37,343 nt of DNA, taken from an uncultured Candidatus Poseidoniales archaeon (lineage in GTDB: Archaea > Thermoplasmatota > Poseidoniia > Poseidoniales > Thalassarchaeaceae). A program made the position numbers and the translations under genes. Positions 15,648 to 23,329 of this stretch are shown here, piece after piece. Position 1 is the stretch's first letter. Each line of letters opens with the position of its first letter. Location of the stretch: the NCBI GenBank assembly GCA_902573115.1, contig CACGIM010000009.1:1-37343 (forward strand), in the 5' to 3' direction. A model generated the notes under the pieces. It made no database searches, was not told the origin of the DNA, and saw only the letters and a list, made by a program, of their open reading frames with translations.

Positions 15648-16082
15648 TTAGCAACAGCCTTGTTCCCTCATCGGGGCACTCACAAAAGATACCTTGTCGA
15701 CATGAGGGGTATTCTGTAAACCTTCGATTACTGAACGCAAATTACCTGCTGATCCCTTGACCTGGAGGAGGTCAACACACGCGTGACTGTGCTTGAAGCT
15801 ACTGTGGCTGTAGGTTGAAACTTCAATGACGTCGGAGTGACGAAGGTCCACTAGCAGCCTCTGTCCATTCGCATGATCGTGCTGGTAGTGCACTACCAGG
15901 TGCCCCTCAATTATGGTCTTCTCTTCCATATCCTCTAAATCGCCCCTCTGCTGGATTTCAGCGAAGAAAAGAGACGCGTCACGTATGAAGCGGCTTCTGT
16001 TCTTGTATCCCGACTTCTTGATTAGGCTTTCAAAATCTCTTGCAAACTCCCTGTCCGCACTAAAAGAGATAATCTGACTCAT
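15648..16082 (-). CDS. NikR-like ribbon-helix-helix metal-responsive regulator
   Basis: This is a 144-residue DNA-binding regulator. Residues 1-45 form a ribbon-helix-helix domain (ISFSADREFARDFESLIKK, then RSRFIRDA). Residues 55-135 form the ACT-like metal and tetramer domain of NikR, with GHLVVHYQHDH and ST-Y-SHSSFKHSHAC matching the nickel-site region. Compared with E. coli NikR, the final Cys (C102) is kept and H82 may match H76, but the HxH pair is altered to S-H-S within a His-rich stretch two residues longer. It ends in GCC. It is divergently encoded from the ZnuA-type binding protein, so zinc is a more likely ligand than nickel. Start ATG at 16082. Confidence 0.85.
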   Translation of the reverse strand: MSQIISFSADREFARDFESLIKKSGYKNRSRFIRDASLFFAEIQQRGDLEDMEEKTIIEGHLVVHYQHDHANGQRLLVDLRHSDVIEVSTYSHSSFKHSHACVDLLQVKGSAGNLRSVIEGLQNTPHVDKVSFVSAPMREQGCC

Positions 16083-16172
16083 GAAAACAGTTAGCAGTTT
16101 CTCACTAATAATAATTTTGAATAATGTAATTAATAGTCTTAATTAAATAGATAATAATTTCCGCCGCGGTCC
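16083..16172. promoter_or_regulatory. Divergent promoter region, regulator / zinc uptake operon
   Basis: This 90-base, strongly AT-rich spacer separates the NikR-like regulator (minus) from znuA (plus). A TATA-like stretch (AAATAGATAATAATTT) ends about 15 bases before the znuA ATG. Another AT-rich run (CAAAATTATTATTAG on the minus strand) sits ahead of the regulator. Both fit short-leader or leaderless transcripts. Confidence 0.6.
16127..16145. promoter_or_regulatory. Candidate operator of the NikR-like regulator
   Basis: TAATTAA-TAGTC-TTAATTA is a perfect 7-bp inverted repeat with a 5-bp spacer, lying between the two divergent start codons and just upstream of the znuA TATA-like element. 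The position suits autoregulation and repression of zinc uptake. The AT-rich composition means a chance palindrome is possible. Confidence 0.4.
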
Positions 16173-18857
16173 ATGAATATGCGAAGCACTGCTATTATGA
16201 CGGTCCTGATGATGCTATTTTCAAGCATGGCAGGATGCCTAGATAGAACAGAAGAAGAAGAACCAACTGCCATGGTTTCAACATATCACGTTGGCCAGTT
16301 GGTGTCCGCTATAGCCGGAGACACGATGAACGTGGAAATGATGTCCACAACAAATATCCCTGTTCACGACTACGAGCCATCCGCGGCAGATCTTGTAAGG
16401 CTGCAGGAAAGTGACATTTTCTTCTACCATGGGTTGAACCTTGAACCATGGGTGGAGTCGGCTCTTTCTTCCCTCGGAGATAATGCTCCAAAATCGGTCC
16501 AGACTCATGCAATGCCCTCAGGAGAAATTGAGTTGGACTATGAATCGATGCTTGTATCTGACCTTTGCGAGCTACTAGCTGATGGTCCGTACGAGAGCAC
16601 TACACTCGGTCACGAGGATCATGAGGGCCATGAGGATCACGCCAATGAGACCGAGGAGAACCACTCAGAGGAAGATGGTCACGAGGGTCACAACCATGCC
16701 GAAGCAGAAGAAACCATTCAGAATCCTGAGGGATGTCCAGCGGACACAGTGATCTCGATTTTCCACATGGAGGCTGGAGAGCATGTTTTGGAGTTTGAGG
16801 GGCATCACGACGAGACCTTCAATATGGCCGTTCTCAAGATGCCTGGCGGGCATGCCCACCACCATGACCACGGGCACGCAGGTCCATTCGAGTGGGCGGG
16901 AGTCTTCGAGATTGCCGACTCTTCCCACACTTGGACAATGCAGAAGGTCGACGGGGCCTACGCAGACCCGAGCATGCGCTTGGTGCTTATCCCGACCGAC
17001 GCGGCTACCGAAGAGGCCATGGAGGCTGCTGAGGAGGGTGTTGGCGAAATGATCGAGGGAGACTCTTGCACTGTTATCGAGGATGGGGAGACCATGACCC
17101 CGATTGCCGCAGAAGGCTCATGCTTCGAGCTACACGTGGGAGTCGGTGACGACTCGACCTTCACGATCGACACAACGGGAGTTTCTGCCCTGGCAGCCTA
17201 CGCCCAGCACGTTCCAACAGAATTCGAGCGTGACACCCACTACCTGGCAGACTCGGCAGGAAACGACATCGAGCCTGTCGCGCAAGAGGGTGCGGAAGGG
17301 CATGGGCATGAAGACCATGGTGAAGAGGACGAACATCATCACATGGTTTGTCACAACACAGCGACCCATCAAAACTATGACGCTACTGAGTCTGAATGTG
17401 AAGCTGCAGGCCACACATGGATGGAAGGAGGCGACGAGGGGGGAGTTTGTCATAACACAACGACCCATCAAAACTATGACGCTACTGAGTCTGAATGTGA
17501 AGCTGCAGGACATTCATGGATAGAGGGAGATCACCATGACTACCCGGAGATAGAAGCAGACTATGTTTCTCACAGTCTTTCTTTCCCTGAGGAAAAGGTC
17601 TGCTACGACATGAGTACCCACACGGTAAACGGCTCGATATCGAGTCAGTCAGAATGTGAAACTGCTGGACTAATGTGGACTGAGTCCACATCTGGAGGAA
17701 ACCACACTGATGAAGAAGGTGAGCACGAGGCTGGCTACGTCGTGGTTCACATAGAAGAGGAGGGGGACTATGGATTCGCAGTACCACTGGATGTCGAGTT
17801 CTACATACTGGCGGAAGAGACAGGTCCATTCGAGTGGGCGGGAGTCTTCGAGATTGCCGACTCTTCCCACACTTGGACAATGCAGAAGGTCGACGGGGCC
17901 TACGCAGACCCGAGCATGCGCTTGGTGCTTATCCCGACCGACGCGGCTACCGAAGAGGCCATGGAGGCTGCTGAGGAGGGTGTTGGCGAAATGATCGAGG
18001 GAGACTCTTGCACTGTTATCGAGGATGGGGAGACCATGACCCCGATTGCCGCAGAAGGCTCATGCTTCGAGCTACACGTGGGAGTCGGTGACGACTCGAC
18101 CTTCACGATCGACACAACGGGAGTTTCTGCCCTGGCAGCCTACGCCCAGCACGTTCCAACAGAATTCGAGCGTGACACCCACTACCTGGCAGACTCGGCA
18201 GGAAACGACATCGAGCCTGTCGCGCAAGAGTCTGTTGGTGGCCACGATCACGATCATGGAGGGCATGGTGAAGAGGGCGAAATAGAGGCAGGTGAGGATG
18301 AAGAGGCATTCAACTACGACCCGCATAGCTGGCTAGACCCAGTGTCTTTCAAGGAGCAGGCAAAGGTCGTACTGGAGGCTTTGAAGGAGGCTTTTCCCAG
18401 CGATGAGTCGGCATTCACGGCGAACGCTGAGGCCTATATGTCCCAGCTAGACTCTCTGCATGCGGATTTCCAGACCACGCTACCTAGCGATTCATCATGT
18501 ACCGAAAACAAGGTAATAGCCAACCACAACGCATACAGCTACCTTGCCAAGCGGTATGATCTAAAGTTCATATCAATACATGGTCTTGATCCAGAGGGCG
18601 AGCCATCGGCTGCAGATATTGCAGAGGCTGTGGAAGAAATCAATGAAGAGGGGATTACTGTCCTTTTCATTGAGGAGTACACATCCGAGTCAGCCGTCGA
18701 CAGCATAGTGGAGCAGACTATTTCAGACACAATGCCAAATGGCGTCGGAGTTGAGTACCTATACACGATGGAGATGGAGCCAAAGGACACAAGCGACGAT
18801 TACATTTCCATGATGAGAAAAAGCATGAACAGCCTCAAAGAAGGTCTCGGCTGCTAA
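16173..18857 (+). CDS. znuA: Zinc ABC transporter substrate-binding lipoprotein with duplicated insert
   Basis: This 894-residue lipoprotein is about three times the usual ZnuA length. The lipobox is MAGC with the lipid cysteine at C22. The N-lobe (30 to about 130) holds the zinc ligand H65 in VHDYEPSAAD. The C-lobe (about 705-894) has DPHSWLDP, NHNAYSYLAKRY, GLDPEGEPSAAD and IEEYTSES, so all ligands expected of a cluster A-I zinc binding protein are present. Between the lobes lie a His/Glu-rich loop (146-175), two identical domains of about 136 residues (237-372 and 551-686), and three Cys-containing 33-residue repeats. The His-rich parts probably capture zinc before transfer to the core site. 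It is anchored outside the cell and feeds ZnuC/ZnuB downstream. Start is ATG 16173, with a second ATG at 16179. Confidence 0.9.
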   Translation: MNMRSTAIMTVLMMLFSSMAGCLDRTEEEEPTAMVSTYHVGQLVSAIAGDTMNVEMMSTTNIPVHDYEPSAADLVRLQESDIFFYHGLNLEPWVESALSSLGDNAPKSVQTHAMPSGEIELDYESMLVSDLCELLADGPYESTTLGHEDHEGHEDHANETEENHSEEDGHEGHNHAEAEETIQNPEGCPADTVISIFHMEAGEHVLEFEGHHDETFNMAVLKMPGGHAHHHDHGHAGPFEWAGVFEIADSSHTWTMQKVDGAYADPSMRLVLIPTDAATEEAMEAAEEGVGEMIEGDSCTVIEDGETMTPIAAEGSCFELHVGVGDDSTFTIDTTGVSALAAYAQHVPTEFERDTHYLADSAGNDIEPVAQEGAEGHGHEDHGEEDEHHHMVCHNTATHQNYDATESECEAAGHTWMEGGDEGGVCHNTTTHQNYDATESECEAAGHSWIEGDHHDYPEIEADYVSHSLSFPEEKVCYDMSTHTVNGSISSQSECETAGLMWTESTSGGNHTDEEGEHEAGYVVVHIEEEGDYGFAVPLDVEFYILAEETGPFEWAGVFEIADSSHTWTMQKVDGAYADPSMRLVLIPTDAATEEAMEAAEEGVGEMIEGDSCTVIEDGETMTPIAAEGSCFELHVGVGDDSTFTIDTTGVSALAAYAQHVPTEFERDTHYLADSAGNDIEPVAQESVGGHDHDHGGHGEEGEIEAGEDEEAFNYDPHSWLDPVSFKEQAKVVLEALKEAFPSDESAFTANAEAYMSQLDSLHADFQTTLPSDSSCTENKVIANHNAYSYLAKRYDLKFISIHGLDPEGEPSAADIAEAVEEINEEGITVLFIEEYTSESAVDSIVEQTISDTMPNGVGVEYLYTMEMEPKDTSDDYISMMRKSMNSLKEGLGC
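16879..17288 (+). repeat. 410-bp exact direct repeat, copy 1 (within znuA)
   Basis: Reading both copies base by base shows no difference from the copy at 17821-18230. The period is 942 bases (314 codons), so recombination between copies would delete or add 314 codons without changing frame. Confidence 0.95.
17346..17544 (+). repeat. Tandem 99-bp Cys-motif repeat (within znuA)
   Basis: Two near-identical 33-codon units begin at 17346 and 17445, with the protein pattern VCHNTxTHQNYDATESECEA. A diverged third unit starts at 17598 (VCYDMSTHTVNGS, then SQSECETAG). Each holds a conserved cysteine pair and histidines, a small module that could form a disulfide or bind metal. Confidence 0.85.
17821..18230 (+). 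repeat. 410-bp exact direct repeat, copy 2 (within znuA)
   Basis: This is identical to 16879-17288. Flanking bases differ on both sides (16878 G against 17820 A; 17289 G against 18231 T), which fixes the limits. It encodes a domain starting GPFEWAGVFEIADSSHTW with one Cys pair. Confidence 0.95.
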
Positions 18858-19034
18858 CAATTTAGCAAATGAGGATCTCTCGAGTCGCCGGCGGGGTTTG
18901 GCATGAAGTCGTCATCCTCCGTCGGCCTGAAAACTCAAGTTGGCGGGGAGGACGGACTTCTTGGCATCATTTTCGAAATCACCATTCCTTCCCGTCAACA
19001 ACCAAGCGTAAAGCAATGGTGAGGAAGTGAGGTA
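18858..19034. other. 177-base spacer between znuA and znuC
   Basis: I see no supported gene here. It is less AT-rich than the znuA promoter region. It ends in the ribosome-binding-site-like GGAAGTGAGG ahead of znuC. No clear terminator or strong TATA element was found, so read-through from znuA is likely. Confidence 0.5.
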
Positions 19035-19886
19035 ATGCCAGACCAGGATACTTGGAACATATTCTCGAAGATAAAAGGTAATTTGGCCAATATTAATCAA
19101 AACAATATAATTGAGAGTATACTCAAACTAAGGCAACTTTCGGTCACTAGGTCCGGAGTGAAAGTGGTGGAGAAAGTATCTTTCGATATAACAAAAGGTG
19201 AGTTCGTTGGCCTTGTGGGCCCTAACGGAGGCGGAAAGACCACCCTTTTGCTAACGATACTAGGCGTACTAAAACCATCCAGCGGGAGTCTCCTTGTCTA
19301 CGGACACAAACCTGCAAGTAGCCAAAACCTAGGAAAGGTTGCATGGGTCCCGCAGACCGGGGCAAACATTCCAAGGCATATTCACATAACAGTAAGAGAA
19401 CTGATTAGATTAGGAACGATCAATAGGAGCAACTTCTTTTTCAGAACTGGCAAATCTGGGACCGGGAGAGTCAATAAAGCCATAGAAATGGTTGGATTAG
19501 AGGATTTTGCCGATGTTGACGTTTTGAGACTATCTGGAGGACAGTTACAACGGGCTGTGATTGGAAGAGCACTTGCATCGGAATCGGATTTCATAGTCCT
19601 GGATGAGCCCCTCGTTGGAGTGGATAGGGCTGCAAAGAACTCGATACTAAGACTTCTAGATGACCTTTGTCACGACCATGGCAAGACTATTCTCATGGTT
19701 TCCCACGACTTGGCTGCTATTTCCCAGACAGCGCACAGGATAATCTACTTGGAGGGGGAGGTGCAGTTTGATGGCCCATCGAGCAAAATACCCGATCTAA
19801 ATGAGTTAGCAAGCATAAGGGGCATTCAGAACCCCCATGCAATGAAGAGTCGTCGAACACCAATTGTCCACATAAAGAGGGAATGA
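19035..19886 (+). CDS. znuC: Zinc ABC transporter ATP-binding protein
   Basis: This 283-residue ATPase energises zinc import. Walker A GPNGGGKT is at 62-69, the Q-loop near VPQTGANIPRH, the signature LSGGQ at 166-170, Walker B FIVLDEP at 186-192 and the switch VSHD after it. VPQ...P followed by a His is typical of metal-type (Mn/Zn) importers. A 29-residue N-terminal extension precedes the usual start of the fold. It has an SD-like GGAAGTGAGG just upstream of the ATG. It lies 177 bases after znuA and overlaps znuB by four bases (ATGA, 19883-19886), so all three are probably one unit. Confidence 0.93.
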   Translation: MPDQDTWNIFSKIKGNLANINQNNIIESILKLRQLSVTRSGVKVVEKVSFDITKGEFVGLVGPNGGGKTTLLLTILGVLKPSSGSLLVYGHKPASSQNLGKVAWVPQTGANIPRHIHITVRELIRLGTINRSNFFFRTGKSGTGRVNKAIEMVGLEDFADVDVLRLSGGQLQRAVIGRALASESDFIVLDEPLVGVDRAAKNSILRLLDDLCHDHGKTILMVSHDLAAISQTAHRIIYLEGEVQFDGPSSKIPDLNELASIRGIQNPHAMKSRRTPIVHIKRE

Positions 19887-20440
19887 GCATGGGAATTGGG
19901 AATTCGGTGATGAGTGCTCTGGGGCCAGTCTTGGAATTTATCGCCCCTGTAGTCCCAGGTGAGATTTTTCCTCATTTCTTTAGCGGAATTTTCCAGAATG
20001 CATTAGTTGCCTCAGTGATTGTGACCATTGTGGCTGGCATTTTGGGGTCATTTTTGATGATGAGGAACCTTTCGTTAATTGGTGACGGTCTGGCTCACGT
20101 TTCTTTTGGAGGAATTTGCGTGGGAATTGTCGTGGGCTCCACCTCCCCCCTGATTTATGCGCTTATTTTCAGCGTTTTGGCAGCGGTGTTGATTTTCGAA
20201 ATGCAGAGCAGAGAAATTCTGACCGGGGATGCCTCGATTGCAATCTTCCTGACGGGGATGCTAGCATTCGGACTAGTTGTCCTTAGACTGTGGGGGGGGC
20301 GGAGTAACCATGGATGTAGAAGGATATCTCTTTGGAAACCTATTACTAATGGACGAACAAAGTTTGGACATAATTATCTATATCAGCATATTTGCGTTAT
20401 TTTCCATCGCACTTCTTTACAATGGACTGCTTGCAACTAG
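19883..20440 (+). CDS. znuB: Zinc ABC transporter permease, N-terminal part (frameshifted)
   Basis: This is the first half of a ZnuB-type (ABC-3 family) permease. Genuine sequence runs through about five TM helices, including MMRNLSLIGDGLAHVSFGG, the family motif around the first cytoplasmic loop, to LAFGLVVLRLWGG at about 20299. After the G8 tract the frame reads into unrelated residues and stops at 20440. The correct continuation is in the next frame, starting GVTMDVEGYLFG. With seven G instead of eight the two parts join into one ORF of about 305 residues, the normal size. ATG overlaps the znuC stop (ATGA). Confidence 0.85.
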   Translation: MSMGIGNSVMSALGPVLEFIAPVVPGEIFPHFFSGIFQNALVASVIVTIVAGILGSFLMMRNLSLIGDGLAHVSFGGICVGIVVGSTSPLIYALIFSVLAAVLIFEMQSREILTGDASIAIFLTGMLAFGLVVLRLWGGRSNHGCRRISLWKPITNGRTKFGHNYLYQHICVIFHRTSLQWTACN

Positions 20441-20801
20441 CATAGATCCCATCGCGGCTCAAGTACAAGGAATACCTGCGCGCGGCATAGGATTGTTATT
20501 CAGTGTAATTACCGCAGCTGTTGTAGTAACGATGGTAAAAATCATTGGTGCTTTGTTGGTGACTGCTCTTCTTGTCACTCCAGCTGCCACGGCCCAGCAA
20601 ATAGGCAATAGTTTCAGGTCTTGCTTGATTTGGACACAGGTGTTCGGTCACACATCAGTATTATTCGGTCTGTACCTTTCCTCCGAGATTTCGACAGGAA
20701 GTGGTTCTATGATCGCAGTTGTGGCGGCGACCATGTTTGGGGTCGTTGGGGCATACCAAAACATAGTATTGCCATTGCTTAATCCAGATAGCAACCAATA
20801 A
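20277..20801 (+). CDS. znuB: Zinc ABC transporter permease, C-terminal part (frameshifted)
   Basis: This is the second half of the same permease, in the +1 frame. YLFGNLLLM, then a long TM pair, and GALLVTALLVTPAATAQQI are characteristic ABC-3 permease motifs. A TTG at 20277 and an ATG at 20310 exist, but this part has no independent family N-terminus. It is most simply the remainder of znuB separated by one extra base. Confidence 0.85.
   Translation: MSLDCGGGGVTMDVEGYLFGNLLLMDEQSLDIIIYISIFALFSIALLYNGLLATSIDPIAAQVQGIPARGIGLLFSVITAAVVVTMVKIIGALLVTALLVTPAATAQQIGNSFRSCLIWTQVFGHTSVLFGLYLSSEISTGSGSMIAVVAATMFGVVGAYQNIVLPLLNPDSNQ
20292..20299. other. G8 homopolymer at the znuB frameshift
   Basis: Eight consecutive G sit exactly where the znuB frame changes. 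Removing one G restores L-W-G-G-G-V-T-M-D-V-E-G-Y-L-F-G. It could be sequencing error, a phase-variable tract or a slippage site. Confidence 0.85.
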
Positions 20802-20834
20802 CGCCTGTAGATACGCAAAATAATATGCGACCGA

Positions 20835-21722
20835 TCAATGGGGGGAATGGGCGAAGTTACCGTTCTGATAATCCAGAAAGGCTTGGTTTATTTCCTCCAT
20901 GGTGTTCATGACAAACGGCCCATAACGAGCAATTGGTTCATCAATCTCGGGGCCTGCTAGAACCAGAAATTCTGAGGCTAAGTCGGATTTTATTTCTACT
21001 TCATCACCTTGCGACAAAAGGGCTAGCTCACCATTGCGCACTTGTTGATTCACACCAAGGCCAGGTGGGAATGGATTTTTTCTGACACGAGGTTGATTTA
21101 CGACTGTTATTTTACCCCCAAACACGTAAATCATAGCATTCAACATAGGATCAATTCTTTGCATTAGACTAGCACCCTCCTCCGCTTTTACATGAATCAA
21201 GGTAATTGGGATGACAGTATCTATCGACGAAGTTGTGCCTAGGCATTCTCCTGCTATCACCCTAGCCCAGATGCCCCCATTTTCAACTGTGGGAGATTCC
21301 GTTGCAGGGATTTCTTGGTATCGAGGGGACATCATTTTGTATTTTGATGGAAGATTGACCCAGATCTGGAAACCATGTGTCCTACCTCCTGTTTTCTTAA
21401 AATCCTCATGGGGTTCTTCCGAGTGAATAATGCCCCTCCCTGCAGTCATCCATTGTACGTCTCCTGGGTTTAACTCACCCTTGTTTCCTGCACTGTCCTC
21501 ATGCCGCATCCTCCCGTCAAGAAGATATGTTACTGTTTCGAAACCACGGTGAGGGTGCCAAGGGGCCCCAACAGCTTCGCCTGGTCCGTAATCGACTGGC
21601 CCCATCTCATCGATCAGCAAAAACGGGCTCATCACCCTGCCCATCCTTGAGGGGCGACGGACTGTGAATCCTCCTCCCTCCATCATGGTGTGGGTGGGGA
21701 TTATTTCTACCACGCTGCGCAC
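20835..21722 (-). CDS. Pirin-family cupin protein
   Basis: This 295-residue bicupin has the pirin N-terminal domain PWHPHRGFETVTYLLDG and HEDSAGNKGELNPGDVQWM. The metal ligands H56, H58, H100 and E102 match the human pirin positions almost exactly. The C-terminal half is the second, metal-free cupin. Pirins are reported as redox sensors or quercetinase-like dioxygenases. The role in this organism is unknown. It lies convergent to znuB with a 33-base spacer. Confidence 0.92.
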   Translation of the reverse strand: MRSVVEIIPTHTMMEGGGFTVRRPSRMGRVMSPFLLIDEMGPVDYGPGEAVGAPWHPHRGFETVTYLLDGRMRHEDSAGNKGELNPGDVQWMTAGRGIIHSEEPHEDFKKTGGRTHGFQIWVNLPSKYKMMSPRYQEIPATESPTVENGGIWARVIAGECLGTTSSIDTVIPITLIHVKAEEGASLMQRIDPMLNAMIYVFGGKITVVNQPRVRKNPFPPGLGVNQQVRNGELALLSQGDEVEIKSDLASEFLVLAGPEIDEPIARYGPFVMNTMEEINQAFLDYQNGNFAHSPH

Positions 21723-21753
21723 GACTCAATGTATTGTACATCGGATATAATCT

Positions 21754-21996
21754 CTAGTCTTGCCCATCGGGGTCGAATATGTTGGACTTCAGAATACTAG
21801 GAATTTCTAGCATTGTCTGGTACGCTGATTTCTTCGCCCATTCAACAATTGCTTCGTAGTGTGCTGGCTGATTTAGATCCCCCACCCAAATTTGCTGGCC
21901 TTCGGCTTCCAAAACCGCAACATTATGCCATGAGCATGGGCCGAGGCAATCTGATATATCGAGTTCCACGTGTTTTGAGATGTCATTTTTTCCCAT
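21754..21996 (-). CDS. Thioredoxin-like [2Fe-2S] protein, C-terminal part (frameshifted)
   Basis: This reading frame carries the second half of a small (2Fe-2S) ferredoxin with a thioredoxin-like fold: VELDISDCLGPCSWHNVAVL (the C-x3-C pair), then IWVGDLNQPAHYEAIVEWAK. The ATG at 21996 lies in a poly-A region and starts mid-domain. The missing N-terminal cysteines are found in the next frame just upstream (21990-22070). One extra A in the A6 tract (T6 at 21986-21991 on the plus strand) would join them as KEKWEKNDISKHVELD, an intact protein of about 106 residues. Confidence 0.75.
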   Translation of the reverse strand: MGKNDISKHVELDISDCLGPCSWHNVAVLEAEGQQIWVGDLNQPAHYEAIVEWAKKSAYQTMLEIPSILKSNIFDPDGQD

Positions 21997-22070
21997 TTCT
22001 CCTTAAGGTACTCGACGGGTACCTCTGAGTGCCCCTTGGATGTATTGCCGCAACAACATCCGTTGCACAC
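21873..22070 (-). CDS. Thioredoxin-like [2Fe-2S] protein, N-terminal part (frameshifted)
   Basis: The frame starts at GTG 22070 with CNGCCCGNTSKGHSEV, then VPVEYLKEKWEK, the Cys-rich start expected of this protein. Beyond the A6 tract (21991-21986) it reads out of frame, into residues without family resemblance. The genuine portion is 21990-22070. Confidence 0.65.
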   Translation of the reverse strand: MCNGCCCGNTSKGHSEVPVEYLKEKWEKMTSQNTWNSIYQIASAHAHGIMLRFWKPKASKFGWGI

Positions 22071-22132
22071 AATTACTCTTTTACTGATAAAATCACTTCC
22101 TGTAGAGGGGGTTTGGATGTATGTTAAGAAGC

Positions 22133-23329
22133 TCAGATGGCTTTCCTAACATAGTCATCATTGTCTATAGGGACCCAAACATTCGACTTTTCCGCATTCT
22201 GAATTTCCACACGGTATGGGTTTCCCTCATCCCAGCACTTCAGAATCCTACCTTCGGTAAATTCTCCGATGTTTGCGTAGACTTTGTCTCCCACATTAAA
22301 ACGTAGATCCTCCGCCTTGCAGTCCATTAAACCGGATTGCAAGGAGTCGTGATCTAGATTTCGGCCTATGAACACGAATCGGCATTCGCGAGTCTCGTCT
22401 TCCTTCCACTGAGCTACTTCTGAGCTGAAATTGCCAGCGAATAGCATGTGGACCCCCTGGAAGACGAACTTGTCATCTGTCCCCTTGACCGCAAGAACGC
22501 CTTTGTACCTAAACAGGTCCTCCCCATAGTTCTGGAGTAGATTGCCTATCCAGTTGTTCAGTTTGTTTACGTTTAGCTCACCCTCGAATTTGGAGCTGGT
22601 TGAAGTGACTCTTTCATCGTGTTCGTGCTCCGCCTCTATATCTAGGAATTCGGGGTCCATCTCCAATGTTTTCTCCAAATCAAAAGCCCCGATGTTGATA
22701 AGGTCCTCCGGATCGATGATGCTGTTTTCAGTGTGAAACATTGGGGCAAACTTGTTGATGGATCTAATTCTATTCTCGACCCGCTCTAGTTCCTCTTTGT
22801 CTACCAAGTCTATCTTGTTCAGCATAATTCTGTCCGCGAAAGCTATTTGCTCCACTGACTCGTTTTCCACTCCCTCGGGCTTTTCCTCATCCAGATGTTG
22901 GGTAATGTGCTTTGCATCTGCTACGGTTACTATGCCATCCAGTTCGTATTTATCTACAATATTCTCATCCACGAAGAATGTCTGAGCGACCGGAGCTGGG
23001 TCGGCAAGTCCTGTTGTTTCGATTAGAACTCCATCGAAATCCTTGATTCGGTCATACATATTGTCCAGCAATTCTGTAAGGTCCCCTCGTACGGTGCAAC
23101 AGATGCACCCGTTCATGACCTCAATAATACTCTCCTCGGAGCTCTCAACCAGTATGTTTTCATCGATCCCAACGTCTCCAAATTCATTTTCGATAACTGC
23201 GAATTTCATCTTGTGTTCCATACTTGTGAGTATGTGATTCAGAAGCGTGGTCTTTCCAGATCCTAGGAACCCTGTCAAGACCGTCACCGGTATGCGTCGC
23301 TTTTCGTTATGAGCCTCACTCATTGCCAT
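22133..23329 (-). CDS. COG0523 (CobW/P47K) metallochaperone GTPase with C-terminal SH3-like domain
   Basis: This 398-residue GTPase has a P-loop GFLGSGKTT (20-28), the family metal motif GCICC (74-78), GLADPAPV and NKIDLV for guanine recognition. A His/Glu cluster (AEHEHDER, near 235) is also typical. The CobW C-terminal domain covers about 265-340. An added domain follows (about 342-398) with VGDKVYANIGEFTEGRIL and VWVPIDNDDYVR, which resembles a small SH3/Tudor-like barrel. COG0523 proteins load or ration metals, often zinc. The zinc uptake locus 2.5 kb away supports that reading. AT-rich spacer upstream (23330-23462). Confidence 0.9.
   Translation of the reverse strand: MAMSEAHNEKRRIPVTVLTGFLGSGKTTLLNHILTSMEHKMKFAVIENEFGDVGIDENILVESSEESIIEVMNGCICCTVRGDLTELLDNMYDRIKDFDGVLIETTGLADPAPVAQTFFVDENIVDKYELDGIVTVADAKHITQHLDEEKPEGVENESVEQIAFADRIMLNKIDLVDKEELERVENRIRSINKFAPMFHTENSIIDPEDLINIGAFDLEKTLEMDPEFLDIEAEHEHDERVTSTSSKFEGELNVNKLNNWIGNLLQNYGEDLFRYKGVLAVKGTDDKFVFQGVHMLFAGNFSSEVAQWKEDETRECRFVFIGRNLDHDSLQSGLMDCKAEDLRFNVGDKVYANIGEFTEGRILKCWDEGNPYRVEIQNAEKSNVWVPIDNDDYVRKAI

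Noticed and set aside
17346-17700. Possible CRISPR array from short repeats
   Set aside because: The repeats are in frame within znuA, have no spacers of regular length and no cas genes are nearby.
16879-18230. Mobile element from the long direct repeat
   Set aside because: There is no transposase or terminal inverted repeat. The repeats are coding domains in one continuous frame.
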